This document shows, in pieces, positions 24,233 through 32,073 of a DNA stretch of 64,000 bases (its first letter is position 1; the number at the start of each line of letters is the position of its first letter). The translations under genes and the position numbers were made by a program. A model generated the notes under the pieces. It was given only the letters and a program-made list of their open reading frames with translations, ran no database searches and was not told where the DNA came from. This DNA is from Pelomonas margarita (GTDB taxonomy: Bacteria > Pseudomonadota > Gammaproteobacteria > Burkholderiales > Burkholderiaceae_C). The DNA lies in NCBI RefSeq assembly GCF_043555875.1, contig NZ_JBIGHW010000009.1, positions 1 through 64,000 of the forward strand, given 5' to 3'.

Positions 24233-26863
24233 ATGAACGCCAAGACCGAAGCGCCCAGCTACAACCCCAACGAGATCGAAGCCGCCGCCCGTGCCTACTG
24301 GACGGAGCGCGACGCCTACCGCGTCACGGAAGACGCGAGCAAGCCGCACTTCTATGCCTGCTCCATGCTGCCCTACCCCTCGGGCAAGCTGCACATGGGC
24401 CATGTGCGCAACTACACGATCAACGACATGCTGGCCCGCCAGCTGCGCATGAAGGGCTACAACGTCCTCATGCCCATGGGTTGGGACGCCTTCGGCCTGC
24501 CGGCCGAGAACGCTGCGATGAAGGGCAAGGTGCCACCCGCTCAGTGGACGTACTCCAACATCGCCTACATGAAGGGCCAGATGCAGGCCATGGGCCTGGC
24601 CATCGACTGGAGCCGCGAGGTCGCGACCTGCCAGCCCAGCTACTACAAGTGGAACCAGTGGCTGTTCCTGAAGATGCTGGAGGCCGGCATTGCCGAGCGC
24701 CGCACGCAGGTCGTCAACTGGGACCCGGTGGACCAGACCGTGCTGGCCAATGAGCAGGTCATCGACGGCCGCGGCTGGCGCTCGGGAGCGCTGGTCGAGA
24801 AGCGCGAGATCCCCGGCTACTACCTGAAGATCACGCAGTACGCCGAGGAGCTGCTCTCGGCCGTGGCCAACCCCGAGGACCCGAACTACCTGAGCGGCTG
24901 GCCCGAGCGCGTGCGGCTGATGCAGGAGAACTGGATCGGCAAGAGCCAGGGCGTGCGCTTCGCGTTTCCGCACAGCATCGAAGGCGGCGGCGGTCGCCTG
25001 TGGGTGTTCACCACCCGCGCCGATACCATCATGGGCGTGACCTTCTGCGCCGTGGCACCGGAGCATCCGCTGGCCACCATCGCGGCCAAGGACAAGCCGG
25101 AAGTCGCTGCCTTCATCGAGGAATGCAAGGCCGGCGGCACGACCGAGGCCGAGCTGGCCACGCAGGACAAGAAGGGCGTGCCCACGGGCCTGTTCGTCAC
25201 ACACCCGATCACCGGCGCGCAGGTGCCTGTCTGGGTCGGCAACTACGTGCTGATGAGCTACGGCGACGGCGCCGTGATGGGTGTGCCGGCGCACGACGAG
25301 CGCGACTTCGCGTTCGCCAAGAAGTACGGCATCGAGATCAAGCAGGTGGTGGCCGCCGACGGCGAGGCCTTCACGACCGACGCCTGGGCCGAATGGTATG
25401 GCGACAAGACCCGCGGCGTCTGCGTCAACTCCGGTGTGCTGGACGGCCTCACGCACAAGGCCGCCGTCGACAAGGTCGCTGAACTGCTGGCCGAGAAGGG
25501 CATCGGCGAGAAGAAGACCACCTGGCGCCTGCGCGACTGGGGCATCAGCCGCCAGCGTTACTGGGGCACGCCCATTCCCATCATCCATTGCGATGACTGC
25601 GGCGTCGTGCCCGTGCCCGAAAAGGACCTGCCCGTCACGCTGCCCGAGGACCTGATCCCGGATGGCAGCGGCAACCCGCTGAACAAGCACGCTGGCTTCC
25701 TGAACGTCGGCTGCCCGACATGCGGCAAGCCGGCCAAGCGCGAGACGGACACGATGGACACGTTCGTCGATTCCTCCTGGTACTTCATGCGCTACTGCGA
25801 CCCGACGAACGACCAGGCCATGGTCGCCGAAGGCACAAAGTACTGGATGCCGATGAACCAGTACATCGGCGGCATCGAGCACGCCATCCTGCACCTGCTG
25901 TACGCGCGCTTCTGGACCAAGGCGATGCGCGACCTGGGCCTGGTGACGATCAGCGAGCCCTTCGAGAAGCTGCTGACGCAGGGCATGGTGCTCAAGGGCG
26001 CGTTCTTCCACAAGCCCGAGGGCGGCGGCAAGGACTATTACTGGGACTACGAGATCGACGTCATCCACGACGACAAGGGCGGCATCGCCGGCGCCACGCT
26101 GAAGAAGGACGGCACGCGTCTCGAGTATGAGATGACGACCATGTCCAAGTCCAAGAACAACGGCGTAGACCCGCAGGCGCTCATCGACCAGTACGGTGCC
26201 GACACGGCACGCCTGTTCGTCATGTTCGCCAGCCCGCCGGAGCAGACGCTGGAGTGGAACGACGCGGCCGTCGAAGGCGCACACCGCTTCCTGAAGCGCG
26301 TGTGGAACTTCGGCGTGCGCAACGCCGATGCCATCAAGGCCGGTGGCAACGACTTCGCCGCGCTGAGCGGCGACGGCAAGGCGCTGCGCCGCGAGGTGCA
26401 CAACGTGCTGAAGCAGGTCAGCTACGACTACGAGCGCATGCAGTACAACACTGTCGTCTCCGGCGCCATGAAGCTGCTGAACGCGCTGGAAGGCTTCAAG
26501 GCGGAAGGCCAATCGGCCGCCGTGCGTGACGGCTTCTCGGTGCTGCTGCGCGTGCTCTACCCCGCCACGCCCCACCTCAGCCACACGCTGTGGCAGGACC
26601 TCGGCTTCGCCGCCGAGCTGGGCGATCTGCTCGACGCGCCCTGGCCCACGGTCGACGAGGCCGCGCTGGTGCAGGACGAGATCGAGCTGATGCTGCAGGT
26701 CAACGGCAAGCTGCGCGGCTCGGTCAAGGTGCCAGCCAGCGCCGACAAGGCAGCCATCGAGGCCGCTGCGCTGGCCAACCCCGAGTTCGCCAAGTTCAGC
26801 GAAGGCAAGGCGCCGAAGAAGGTCGTCATCGTGCCGGGTCGTTTGGTCAACATCGTCGTCTAA
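24233..26863 (+). CDS. leuS: Leucyl-tRNA synthetase
   Basis: An 876-residue class I synthetase. The HIGH-type motif is PSGKLHMGHVRNY, the editing domain has TTRADTIMGVTF and MGVPAHDERDF, and the KMSKS-type loop reads TMSKSKNNGVD, with threonine in the first position. WYFMRYCDP and GGIEHAILHLLYARF are LeuRS-specific blocks. It charges tRNA-Leu and edits mischarged isoleucine and norvaline. The upstream in-frame ATG at 24116 lies before an intergenic repeat and would give a non-family N-terminus, so ATG 24233 (MNAKTEAPSYNP) is chosen. Confidence 0.97.
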   Translation: MNAKTEAPSYNPNEIEAAARAYWTERDAYRVTEDASKPHFYACSMLPYPSGKLHMGHVRNYTINDMLARQLRMKGYNVLMPMGWDAFGLPAENAAMKGKVPPAQWTYSNIAYMKGQMQAMGLAIDWSREVATCQPSYYKWNQWLFLKMLEAGIAERRTQVVNWDPVDQTVLANEQVIDGRGWRSGALVEKREIPGYYLKITQYAEELLSAVANPEDPNYLSGWPERVRLMQENWIGKSQGVRFAFPHSIEGGGGRLWVFTTRADTIMGVTFCAVAPEHPLATIAAKDKPEVAAFIEECKAGGTTEAELATQDKKGVPTGLFVTHPITGAQVPVWVGNYVLMSYGDGAVMGVPAHDERDFAFAKKYGIEIKQVVAADGEAFTTDAWAEWYGDKTRGVCVNSGVLDGLTHKAAVDKVAELLAEKGIGEKKTTWRLRDWGISRQRYWGTPIPIIHCDDCGVVPVPEKDLPVTLPEDLIPDGSGNPLNKHAGFLNVGCPTCGKPAKRETDTMDTFVDSSWYFMRYCDPTNDQAMVAEGTKYWMPMNQYIGGIEHAILHLLYARFWTKAMRDLGLVTISEPFEKLLTQGMVLKGAFFHKPEGGGKDYYWDYEIDVIHDDKGGIAGATLKKDGTRLEYEMTTMSKSKNNGVDPQALIDQYGADTARLFVMFASPPEQTLEWNDAAVEGAHRFLKRVWNFGVRNADAIKAGGNDFAALSGDGKALRREVHNVLKQVSYDYERMQYNTVVSGAMKLLNALEGFKAEGQSAAVRDGFSVLLRVLYPATPHLSHTLWQDLGFAAELGDLLDAPWPTVDEAALVQDEIELMLQVNGKLRGSVKVPASADKAAIEAAALANPEFAKFSEGKAPKKVVIVPGRLVNIVV

Positions 26864-26872
26864 GAACATGCG

Positions 26873-26945
26873 CCCCCACGCTCGCTCGCGCTCGCTGCCC
26901 CCCGAGGGGGCGCAAGACGCCTTGGGACGGCCCGGCGGCGTCTTG
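26873..26945 (+). repeat. Two-hairpin intergenic repeat, copy 2 (before lptE)
   Basis: The first part (26873-26910) is CCCCCACGCTCGCTCG, CGCTCGCTG and CCCCCCGAGGGGG. The second part is a dyad CAAGACGCC (26913-26921) and GGCGTCTTG (26937-26945) around GGACGGCCCGG. Compared with copy 1 the outer block and the GGACGGCC centre are kept, while the dyad arms differ but still pair. The 3' arm contains the probable TTG start of lptE. Confidence 0.65.
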
Positions 26946-27428
26946 GACCGCCGCCTCGCGCTCATCGGCCTCGCAGCCCTTGCCGGCTGCGGGTTTGCGC
27001 TGCGCCGCGAGCCCGAGCTGCCGTTCAAGACGCTGGCGCTGACCGGCTTCGGTGCCGACTCGCCGCTGGCGCTCGGCCTGAAGCGCCAGATCAAGCGCAC
27101 GCCGGTACAGGTGCTGGACGACCCGGCGCGTGCGCAGGTCGTGCTGGAGGCGCTGGACGAGCAGCGCGACCGCTCGGTGGTGGCCTCCACCAGCGTCGGG
27201 CAGGTGCGCGAATTCCAGCTGCGGCTGCGCTTCGACTACCTGGTGCGCACGGCCGAGGGCGAGCTGCTGGTGCCCAAGGTCGAACTGCGCCTCGTGCGCG
27301 ACATGAACTACACCGAGACCGCCGCACTGGCCAAGGAGCAGGAGGCCGCCAACCTCTACAGCGCGATGCATTCCGACGCCATCGCACAGGTGATGCGGCG
27401 GCTCGCAGCCATCAGGTTGCCCGGCTGA
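26943..27428 (+). CDS. lptE: LPS-assembly lipoprotein LptE
   Basis: Translated from TTG 26943 this is a 161-residue lipoprotein with a compact signal peptide RRLALIGLAALAGC (lipobox LAGC). The rest fits LptE: GFALRREPELPFKTLAL, QLRLRFDYLVRT, YTETAALAKEQEA and DAIAQVMRRLAAI. LptE plugs LptD in the outer membrane for lipopolysaccharide export. The frame is open to an ATG at 26868, but that start adds 25 residues encoded by the intergenic repeat and spoils the signal peptide. The leuS-lptE-holA order is conserved. The stop overlaps the holA start (TGATG). Confidence 0.85.
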   Translation: MDRRLALIGLAALAGCGFALRREPELPFKTLALTGFGADSPLALGLKRQIKRTPVQVLDDPARAQVVLEALDEQRDRSVVASTSVGQVREFQLRLRFDYLVRTAEGELLVPKVELRLVRDMNYTETAALAKEQEAANLYSAMHSDAIAQVMRRLAAIRLPG

Positions 27429-28498
27429 TGCAGCTGCGCGCCGAGGGCCTCGCCGCCCACCTGAGCAAGGGCCTGGCCCGCATCTACACCGTGCACGGCG
27501 ACGAGCCGCTGCTCGCGCAGGAGGCGGCCGACCAGATCCGCGCCGCCGCGCGCGCGCAGGGCTTCGGCGAGCGGCAGATATTCACCGTCTCGGGCGCCTA
27601 CTTCGACTGGGCGCCCGTGCTGGCCGCAGCCCAGGCCATGAGCCTGTTCGCCGACCGCCAGTTCATCGAGATCCGCATTCCGAGCGGCAAGCCCGGCAAG
27701 GATGGCTCCGAGGCGCTGCAGCGCTACGCCGAGGCTGCGCCCGACGACGTGCTGACGCTGGTGACGCTGCCGCGCCTGGACAAGACCCAGCTGAGCAGCG
27801 CCTGGTTCACGGCGCTGGACGGCCACGGCGTGTCCCTGCGCGTGGAGCCCGTCGAGCGCCGCATGCTGCCGGCCTGGCTGGCACAGCGACTCAAGGCGCA
27901 GGGCCAGTCGGTGCCCGAGGGCGAGGACGGCCAGCGCGCGCTGAGCTTCTTCGCCGATCGCGTGGAGGGCAACCTGCTGGCCGCCCACCAGGAGCTGCAG
28001 AAACTCGCGCTGCTGCACCCCAAGGGCGAACTGACGCTGGCGCAGATCGAAGCTGCCGTGCTGGATGTGGCGCGCTTCGACGTGTTCAAGCTCAGCGAGG
28101 CCGTGCTGTCCGGCAACGTGCCGCGCCTGCTGCGCATGCTGGACGGCCTGGAGGCCGAGGGCGAGGCCGCCGTGCTGGTGCACTGGAACCTGGCCGAGGA
28201 TGCCCGCGCGCTGGCCCGCGTGCGCGCCGCGCTGGACGCCGGCCGACCGCTGCCCATGGCCATGCGCGAGGCGCGCGTATGGGGAGCCAAGGAGCGGCTC
28301 ATCGAGCGCATCGCGCCGCGGCTGGACTCGGCCCAGGCCGGCGTGCTGGTGCAGGCCGCGCAGGTGTGTGATGGCCTCGTCAAGGGCCTGCGCCACCCCG
28401 ACTGGCCCGGCGACCCCTGGGCCGCGCTGCGTCGCCTGGCCCTGATGCTGGCAGAAACCGCAAGCGGCAAAACCGGGGCAGTTCTCACGGTCCGCTGA
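27428..28498 (+). CDS. holA: DNA polymerase III delta subunit
   Basis: A 356-residue HolA, the clamp-loader subunit that opens the beta clamp. The N-terminus LARIYTVHGDEPLLAQEAAD is the family mark (a degenerate nucleotide-binding fold). EGNLLAAHQELQKLALL and AVLDVARFDVFKLSEAVL are further conserved blocks of the middle domain. The start overlaps the lptE stop. It is the last gene of the leuS-lptE-holA run. Confidence 0.94.
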   Translation: MQLRAEGLAAHLSKGLARIYTVHGDEPLLAQEAADQIRAAARAQGFGERQIFTVSGAYFDWAPVLAAAQAMSLFADRQFIEIRIPSGKPGKDGSEALQRYAEAAPDDVLTLVTLPRLDKTQLSSAWFTALDGHGVSLRVEPVERRMLPAWLAQRLKAQGQSVPEGEDGQRALSFFADRVEGNLLAAHQELQKLALLHPKGELTLAQIEAAVLDVARFDVFKLSEAVLSGNVPRLLRMLDGLEAEGEAAVLVHWNLAEDARALARVRAALDAGRPLPMAMREARVWGAKERLIERIAPRLDSAQAGVLVQAAQVCDGLVKGLRHPDWPGDPWAALRRLALMLAETASGKTGAVLTVR

Positions 28499-28537
28499 GC
28501 GCGCTTGGGCTATCGTGCTGGACGGAAAATCACCGCC

Positions 28538-29125
28538 ATGACGACCGCCCGCCGCCTCGCCTCGCTGACCCTCGCGCTGTGCCCCCTTGCCGCGCAGGCC
28601 GTGCCCATGACCGTGCAGCTGCGCGGGCCGGGCGGCCAGCCGCTGGCCGGGGCAGCGGTCGCCGTTGAAGTCAAGGGGCGGCCGGCCAAGACGAGCACTG
28701 CAAAGGCCGAGATCGGCCAGCGCGACCGCCAGTTCACACCGCAGGTGCTCATCGTGCAGACCGGCACGGCCGTGAACTTCCCGAACTTCGACACCGTGCG
28801 ACACCACGTCTACTCGATCTCGCCAATCAAGGTCATGGACATCAAGCTGTACTCCGGCACGCCGGCCGAGCCGGTCGTCTTCGACAAGCCGGGCGTCGCC
28901 GCGCTGGGCTGCAACATCCACGACAAGATGAGCGCCCACGTCATCGTCGTCGACACAGCGCTGTTCGGCCGCACCGATGACAAGGGCCAGCTCGTGCTGG
29001 ACCTCCCTCCCGGCGAACACACCGTCAAGGCCTGGCACGCGGCGCAGAAGTCACCCACGCTGCAGAGCCTACGCCTGAACGTGCCTGCGGCCGGCGGCAA
29101 CGCCACGCTGACGCTGGCCGACTGA
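28538..29125 (+). CDS. Exported cupredoxin-like (plastocyanin/azurin-fold) protein
   Basis: A 195-residue protein with a signal peptide (RLASLTLALCPLAAQA). The fold resembles 'methylamine utilisation' plastocyanin-like proteins: VNFPNFDTVRHHVYS supplies the first His, and LGCNIHDKMSAHV holds the Cys-His-Met ligands of a type 1 copper site. The DLPPGEHTVKAWHAA block is a carboxypeptidase-regulatory-like strand region. It probably acts in the periplasm as a copper or electron-transfer protein. The GGDEF/EAL gene starts three bases after its stop, so the two are co-transcribed. Confidence 0.8.
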   Translation: MTTARRLASLTLALCPLAAQAVPMTVQLRGPGGQPLAGAAVAVEVKGRPAKTSTAKAEIGQRDRQFTPQVLIVQTGTAVNFPNFDTVRHHVYSISPIKVMDIKLYSGTPAEPVVFDKPGVAALGCNIHDKMSAHVIVVDTALFGRTDDKGQLVLDLPPGEHTVKAWHAAQKSPTLQSLRLNVPAAGGNATLTLAD

Positions 29126-29128
29126 CCC

Positions 29129-31513
29129 ATGCCCGCCTGGCTCAACCCCCGTCGACTGGAGGGCCGCATCGTCGGCCTCTTCCTGGCGTTGCTGCTGGTG
29201 GTGCAGCTGCTCAGCTTCACGGCCATCCACACCGGCATCAGGCACAACGCCGAGGCCTCGCTGGATGCCGAACTGCAGACCGGCGAGCTGGTGCTGCGCC
29301 GCCTGCTGGAGCAGCGCGCCGGCAAGCTGCGCGACGCGGCAGAGCTGCTGGCCAAGGACTACGGCTTTCGCACCACCATCGGCCTGTCGCTGGCCGAGGA
29401 AGGCACGCTGGAGACCATCAAGGACGCGCTGGCCAACCAAGGCGAGCGAGTCGGGGCGTCCATGGTGGCCTACTTCGATGGACAGCTGCAGCCGGTGGCG
29501 GCCACACGCGACGGCGCCGCCTCGTTCGGCAGCACGCTGCAGCAGCTGGTCGATAAGCCCGACGGCAACGCGCTGGCGGTGCGCGGCACCGACGTGTTCC
29601 AGGTCGTCGCTGTGCAGGTGCGCACGCCGGCGCCGGTGGGCTGGGTGCTGATGGCCTTCCAGCTGGACCGCGAGGTGTTGGACGACCTGCAGGCGCTGTC
29701 CGGCCTGGACAGCGCGGTGCTACTGCAGCCCGCCGGCCAGCGCTGGCAGGGCACGGTGGCCCACCTCCCGCCGCAAGCGGCTGAGGCCCTGACGCAGCAA
29801 TTGGGCCCGCAGCAGCCGGCCGAAGGCGTGCTGACACTGGGCGGCGAGCGGCAGCGGGTGCGCTTCGTGCCGCTGCTGCTGGGCGAGCAGCAGCTGGGCG
29901 TGCTGCTGCTGCGCTCGCTGGACGCCGCGCTCGCGCCCTACCGCCAGCTGCAGCTGACGCTGCTGGGCATCACGCTGCTGGGCGTGGCGGTGTTCGCGCT
30001 GGTCAGCGTGCTGCTGGCGCGCGGCATCAGCAACCCGATCAAGGCCTTGTCCGGCGCGGCGCGGCGGCTGGAGCGCGGCGACTACGAGACGCCGGTGCCA
30101 GCCACGTCACCGCTGGTGGAGGTGCACAAGCTCGCGCTGGCGCTGGAGAGCATGCGCGAGGGCATCCGCCGCCGCGACGAGCTCGTCAACGAGCTGGCCT
30201 ATGTGGACACGTTGACCCAGCTGCCCAACCGCGCCCGCTTCGCGCAGGTGTTGCAGTTCCACCTCGATCTGGGCCACACCCGTGGTGCCGTGCTGATGCT
30301 GGACCTGGACCGCTTCAAGCACGTCAACGACGTACTGGGCCACGACTTCGGCGACCGTCTGCTGCAGAGCGTCGCGCTGCGGCTGCAGGCGCTGTGCCAG
30401 CCGCTGCAGGCCATCCTGGCGCGGCTGTCGGGCGACGAGTTCGCGCTGCTGCTGCCGCACGCCGACGCCCGCGAGGCCAGCGAGGTGGCATTGGCCATCC
30501 TGAAGGACTTCGAGCAGCCGCTGCAGATCGACGACGAGACCATCGACCTGGGCGCTGGCATCGGCATCGCGCTGCTCGGCGAGCATGGGCTGGACGTCAA
30601 CCTGCTGCTGGGCCGCGCCGAGCTGGCCATGTACGCCGCCAAGACGCGCCAGTGCGGCAGCCTGCTGTATCACGCGCAGCTGGATGCGGGCAGCCAGGAG
30701 TCACTGTCGCTGCTGTCGGAGCTGCGCCGCGCCGTCGAGAACGACGAGCTGCGGCTGTTCCTGCAGCCCAAGATCGACCTGCAGCGCGGCAAGGTCATCG
30801 GCGCCGAGGCGCTGGTGCGCTGGCAGCACCCGACGCGCGGCCTGGTGCCGCCCATGCAGTTCATCCCTTTCGCCGAGCAGACCGGCTTCATCCGCATGCT
30901 CAGCGCCTGGGTGCTGGCCGGCTCGGCCAGGTTCTCGCGCGAGGCGCGCGACGCGGGCCTCACGCTGCGGCTGTCGGTCAACCTGTCCACGCGCGACCTG
31001 ATGGACCAGGAGCTGCCCGCCAAGATCGAGGCCATGCTTGCGCCGCTGGAGGTCTCGCCCGGCTCGCTGTGCCTAGAGATCACCGAGAGCGCCATCATGG
31101 ACGATCCCGAGCGCGCGCTGTCCACGCTGGAGCACCTGCACGCGATGGGCTTCAAGCTGTCCATCGACGACTTCGGCACCGGCTACTCGTCACTGGCCTA
31201 CCTGAAGCGCCTGCCGGTGGACGAGCTCAAGATCGACAAGAGCTTCGTCATGGCCATGGAGCGCGATCTGGACGATGCGCGCATCGTGCGCTCCACCATC
31301 GAGCTGGCGCACAACCTGGGCCTCAGCGTTGTGGCCGAGGGCCTGGAGACGGCCAAGGCCTGGGCCATGCTGGCGCAGCTGGGCTGCGACGAGGGCCAGG
31401 GCTACTTCATCTGCAAGCCCATGCCGCAGGAGCAGTTCATCGCCTGGGCCAAAACCTGGCAGCCGCCGGACGACTCAGTCACCGCCGAGAGCACGCTCGC
31501 GCGGCTGGGCTGA
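29129..31513 (+). CDS. Membrane GGDEF/EAL cyclic-di-GMP protein with HAMP domain
   Basis: A 794-residue inner-membrane protein. One N-terminal helix (VGLFLALLLVVQLLSFTAI), a periplasmic sensor region (about 35-270), a second helix (LLGITLLGVAVFALVSVLLA) and a HAMP segment (NPIKALSGAARRLERGDYE) precede a GGDEF domain with RLSGDEF (about 430). The EAL domain has GAEALVRW, CLEITESAIM, DDFGTGYSSLAYL and VAEGLET. EAL residues for catalysis look intact; SGDEF is a tolerated variant. It may make or break c-di-GMP depending on the periplasmic signal, possibly copper or redox through the coupled cupredoxin-like protein. Confidence 0.9.
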   Translation: MPAWLNPRRLEGRIVGLFLALLLVVQLLSFTAIHTGIRHNAEASLDAELQTGELVLRRLLEQRAGKLRDAAELLAKDYGFRTTIGLSLAEEGTLETIKDALANQGERVGASMVAYFDGQLQPVAATRDGAASFGSTLQQLVDKPDGNALAVRGTDVFQVVAVQVRTPAPVGWVLMAFQLDREVLDDLQALSGLDSAVLLQPAGQRWQGTVAHLPPQAAEALTQQLGPQQPAEGVLTLGGERQRVRFVPLLLGEQQLGVLLLRSLDAALAPYRQLQLTLLGITLLGVAVFALVSVLLARGISNPIKALSGAARRLERGDYETPVPATSPLVEVHKLALALESMREGIRRRDELVNELAYVDTLTQLPNRARFAQVLQFHLDLGHTRGAVLMLDLDRFKHVNDVLGHDFGDRLLQSVALRLQALCQPLQAILARLSGDEFALLLPHADAREASEVALAILKDFEQPLQIDDETIDLGAGIGIALLGEHGLDVNLLLGRAELAMYAAKTRQCGSLLYHAQLDAGSQESLSLLSELRRAVENDELRLFLQPKIDLQRGKVIGAEALVRWQHPTRGLVPPMQFIPFAEQTGFIRMLSAWVLAGSARFSREARDAGLTLRLSVNLSTRDLMDQELPAKIEAMLAPLEVSPGSLCLEITESAIMDDPERALSTLEHLHAMGFKLSIDDFGTGYSSLAYLKRLPVDELKIDKSFVMAMERDLDDARIVRSTIELAHNLGLSVVAEGLETAKAWAMLAQLGCDEGQGYFICKPMPQEQFIAWAKTWQPPDDSVTAESTLARLG

Positions 31514-31521
31514 GTCGGGCG

Positions 31522-31902
31522 CTAGGCCGCGGCCATCACCAGCAGTATCAGCAGCGGATAGGGCAGCGCCACCGTCGGGCGCAACGCGCTCTTCAGGTAG
31601 GCGGCCACCAGGCCGGCGCCGCGCGGCCGATTGGTCAACCAGGCGCTGTGCAGCTGCATCGCCACCGCGTCGCCGGCCGTCAGGCCCTGCTCCACGGCCA
31701 GCAAGCGCTCACCCAGTCGGGACTGGAAGGTCTTGAGCACCGCTTCCTGCAGCCACAGGAGCGCCAGCAACGCGAGGGCCAGCGTGTTGTCGGAGACAAC
31801 GACGGTGGCGACGAAGGCCACCAGCTTCACCCCTAGCGCCAACGCCTCGTAGCGTTCATGCTGGCCTTGCAGCGCCAGCCATTCGTGGTGCAAGGGCGTC
31901 AT
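31522..31902 (-). CDS. Small membrane protein of unknown function
   Basis: A 126-residue protein starting at ATG 31902 (MTPLHHEWLALQ). Three hydrophobic segments are visible: LGVKLVAFVATVVVS, TLALALLALLWLQEAVL and, at the C-terminus, VALPYPLLILLVMAAA. No family was recognised. It is convergent with the GGDEF/EAL gene and downstream of the ABC-F gene. The longer open frame to 32001 adds an unlikely Pro/Gly-rich N-terminus through a hairpin. Confidence 0.65.
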   Translation of the reverse strand: MTPLHHEWLALQGQHERYEALALGVKLVAFVATVVVSDNTLALALLALLWLQEAVLKTFQSRLGERLLAVEQGLTAGDAVAMQLHSAWLTNRPRGAGLVAAYLKSALRPTVALPYPLLILLVMAAA

Positions 31903-31972
31903 GTCAGTCTGCGTCAGTGCGGCACGAAGACGTAGCGGGCCGAGCGCCGGGCCGCCCCAAGCCGGCCCGGTT

Positions 31973-32009
31973 GGCGATGTGCTTGCCGGTCGATCCGGCA
32001 AGCATCGCC
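31973..32009 (-). terminator. Large hairpin downstream of the ABC-F gene
   Basis: GGCGATG-TG-CTTGCCGG pairs with CCGGCAAGCATCGCC around a TCGAT loop, about 15 pairs with a two-base bulge. It lies 65 bases after the ABC-F stop in its direction of transcription. No T-run follows, so it may stabilise the transcript end or aid Rho rather than act alone. Confidence 0.45.
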
Positions 32010-32073
32010 GTCCCCGCGGGGGACCGACTGGACACGCCTGCGTTCAGCAGGGCGGGGCTGGGCGAGGGGCATC

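Noticed and set aside
24134..27190. 1018-codon open frame antisense to leuS and lptE
   Set aside because: It mirrors a well-conserved gene in GC-rich DNA, shows no domain, and has His/Gln/Val-rich composition typical of antisense shadows.
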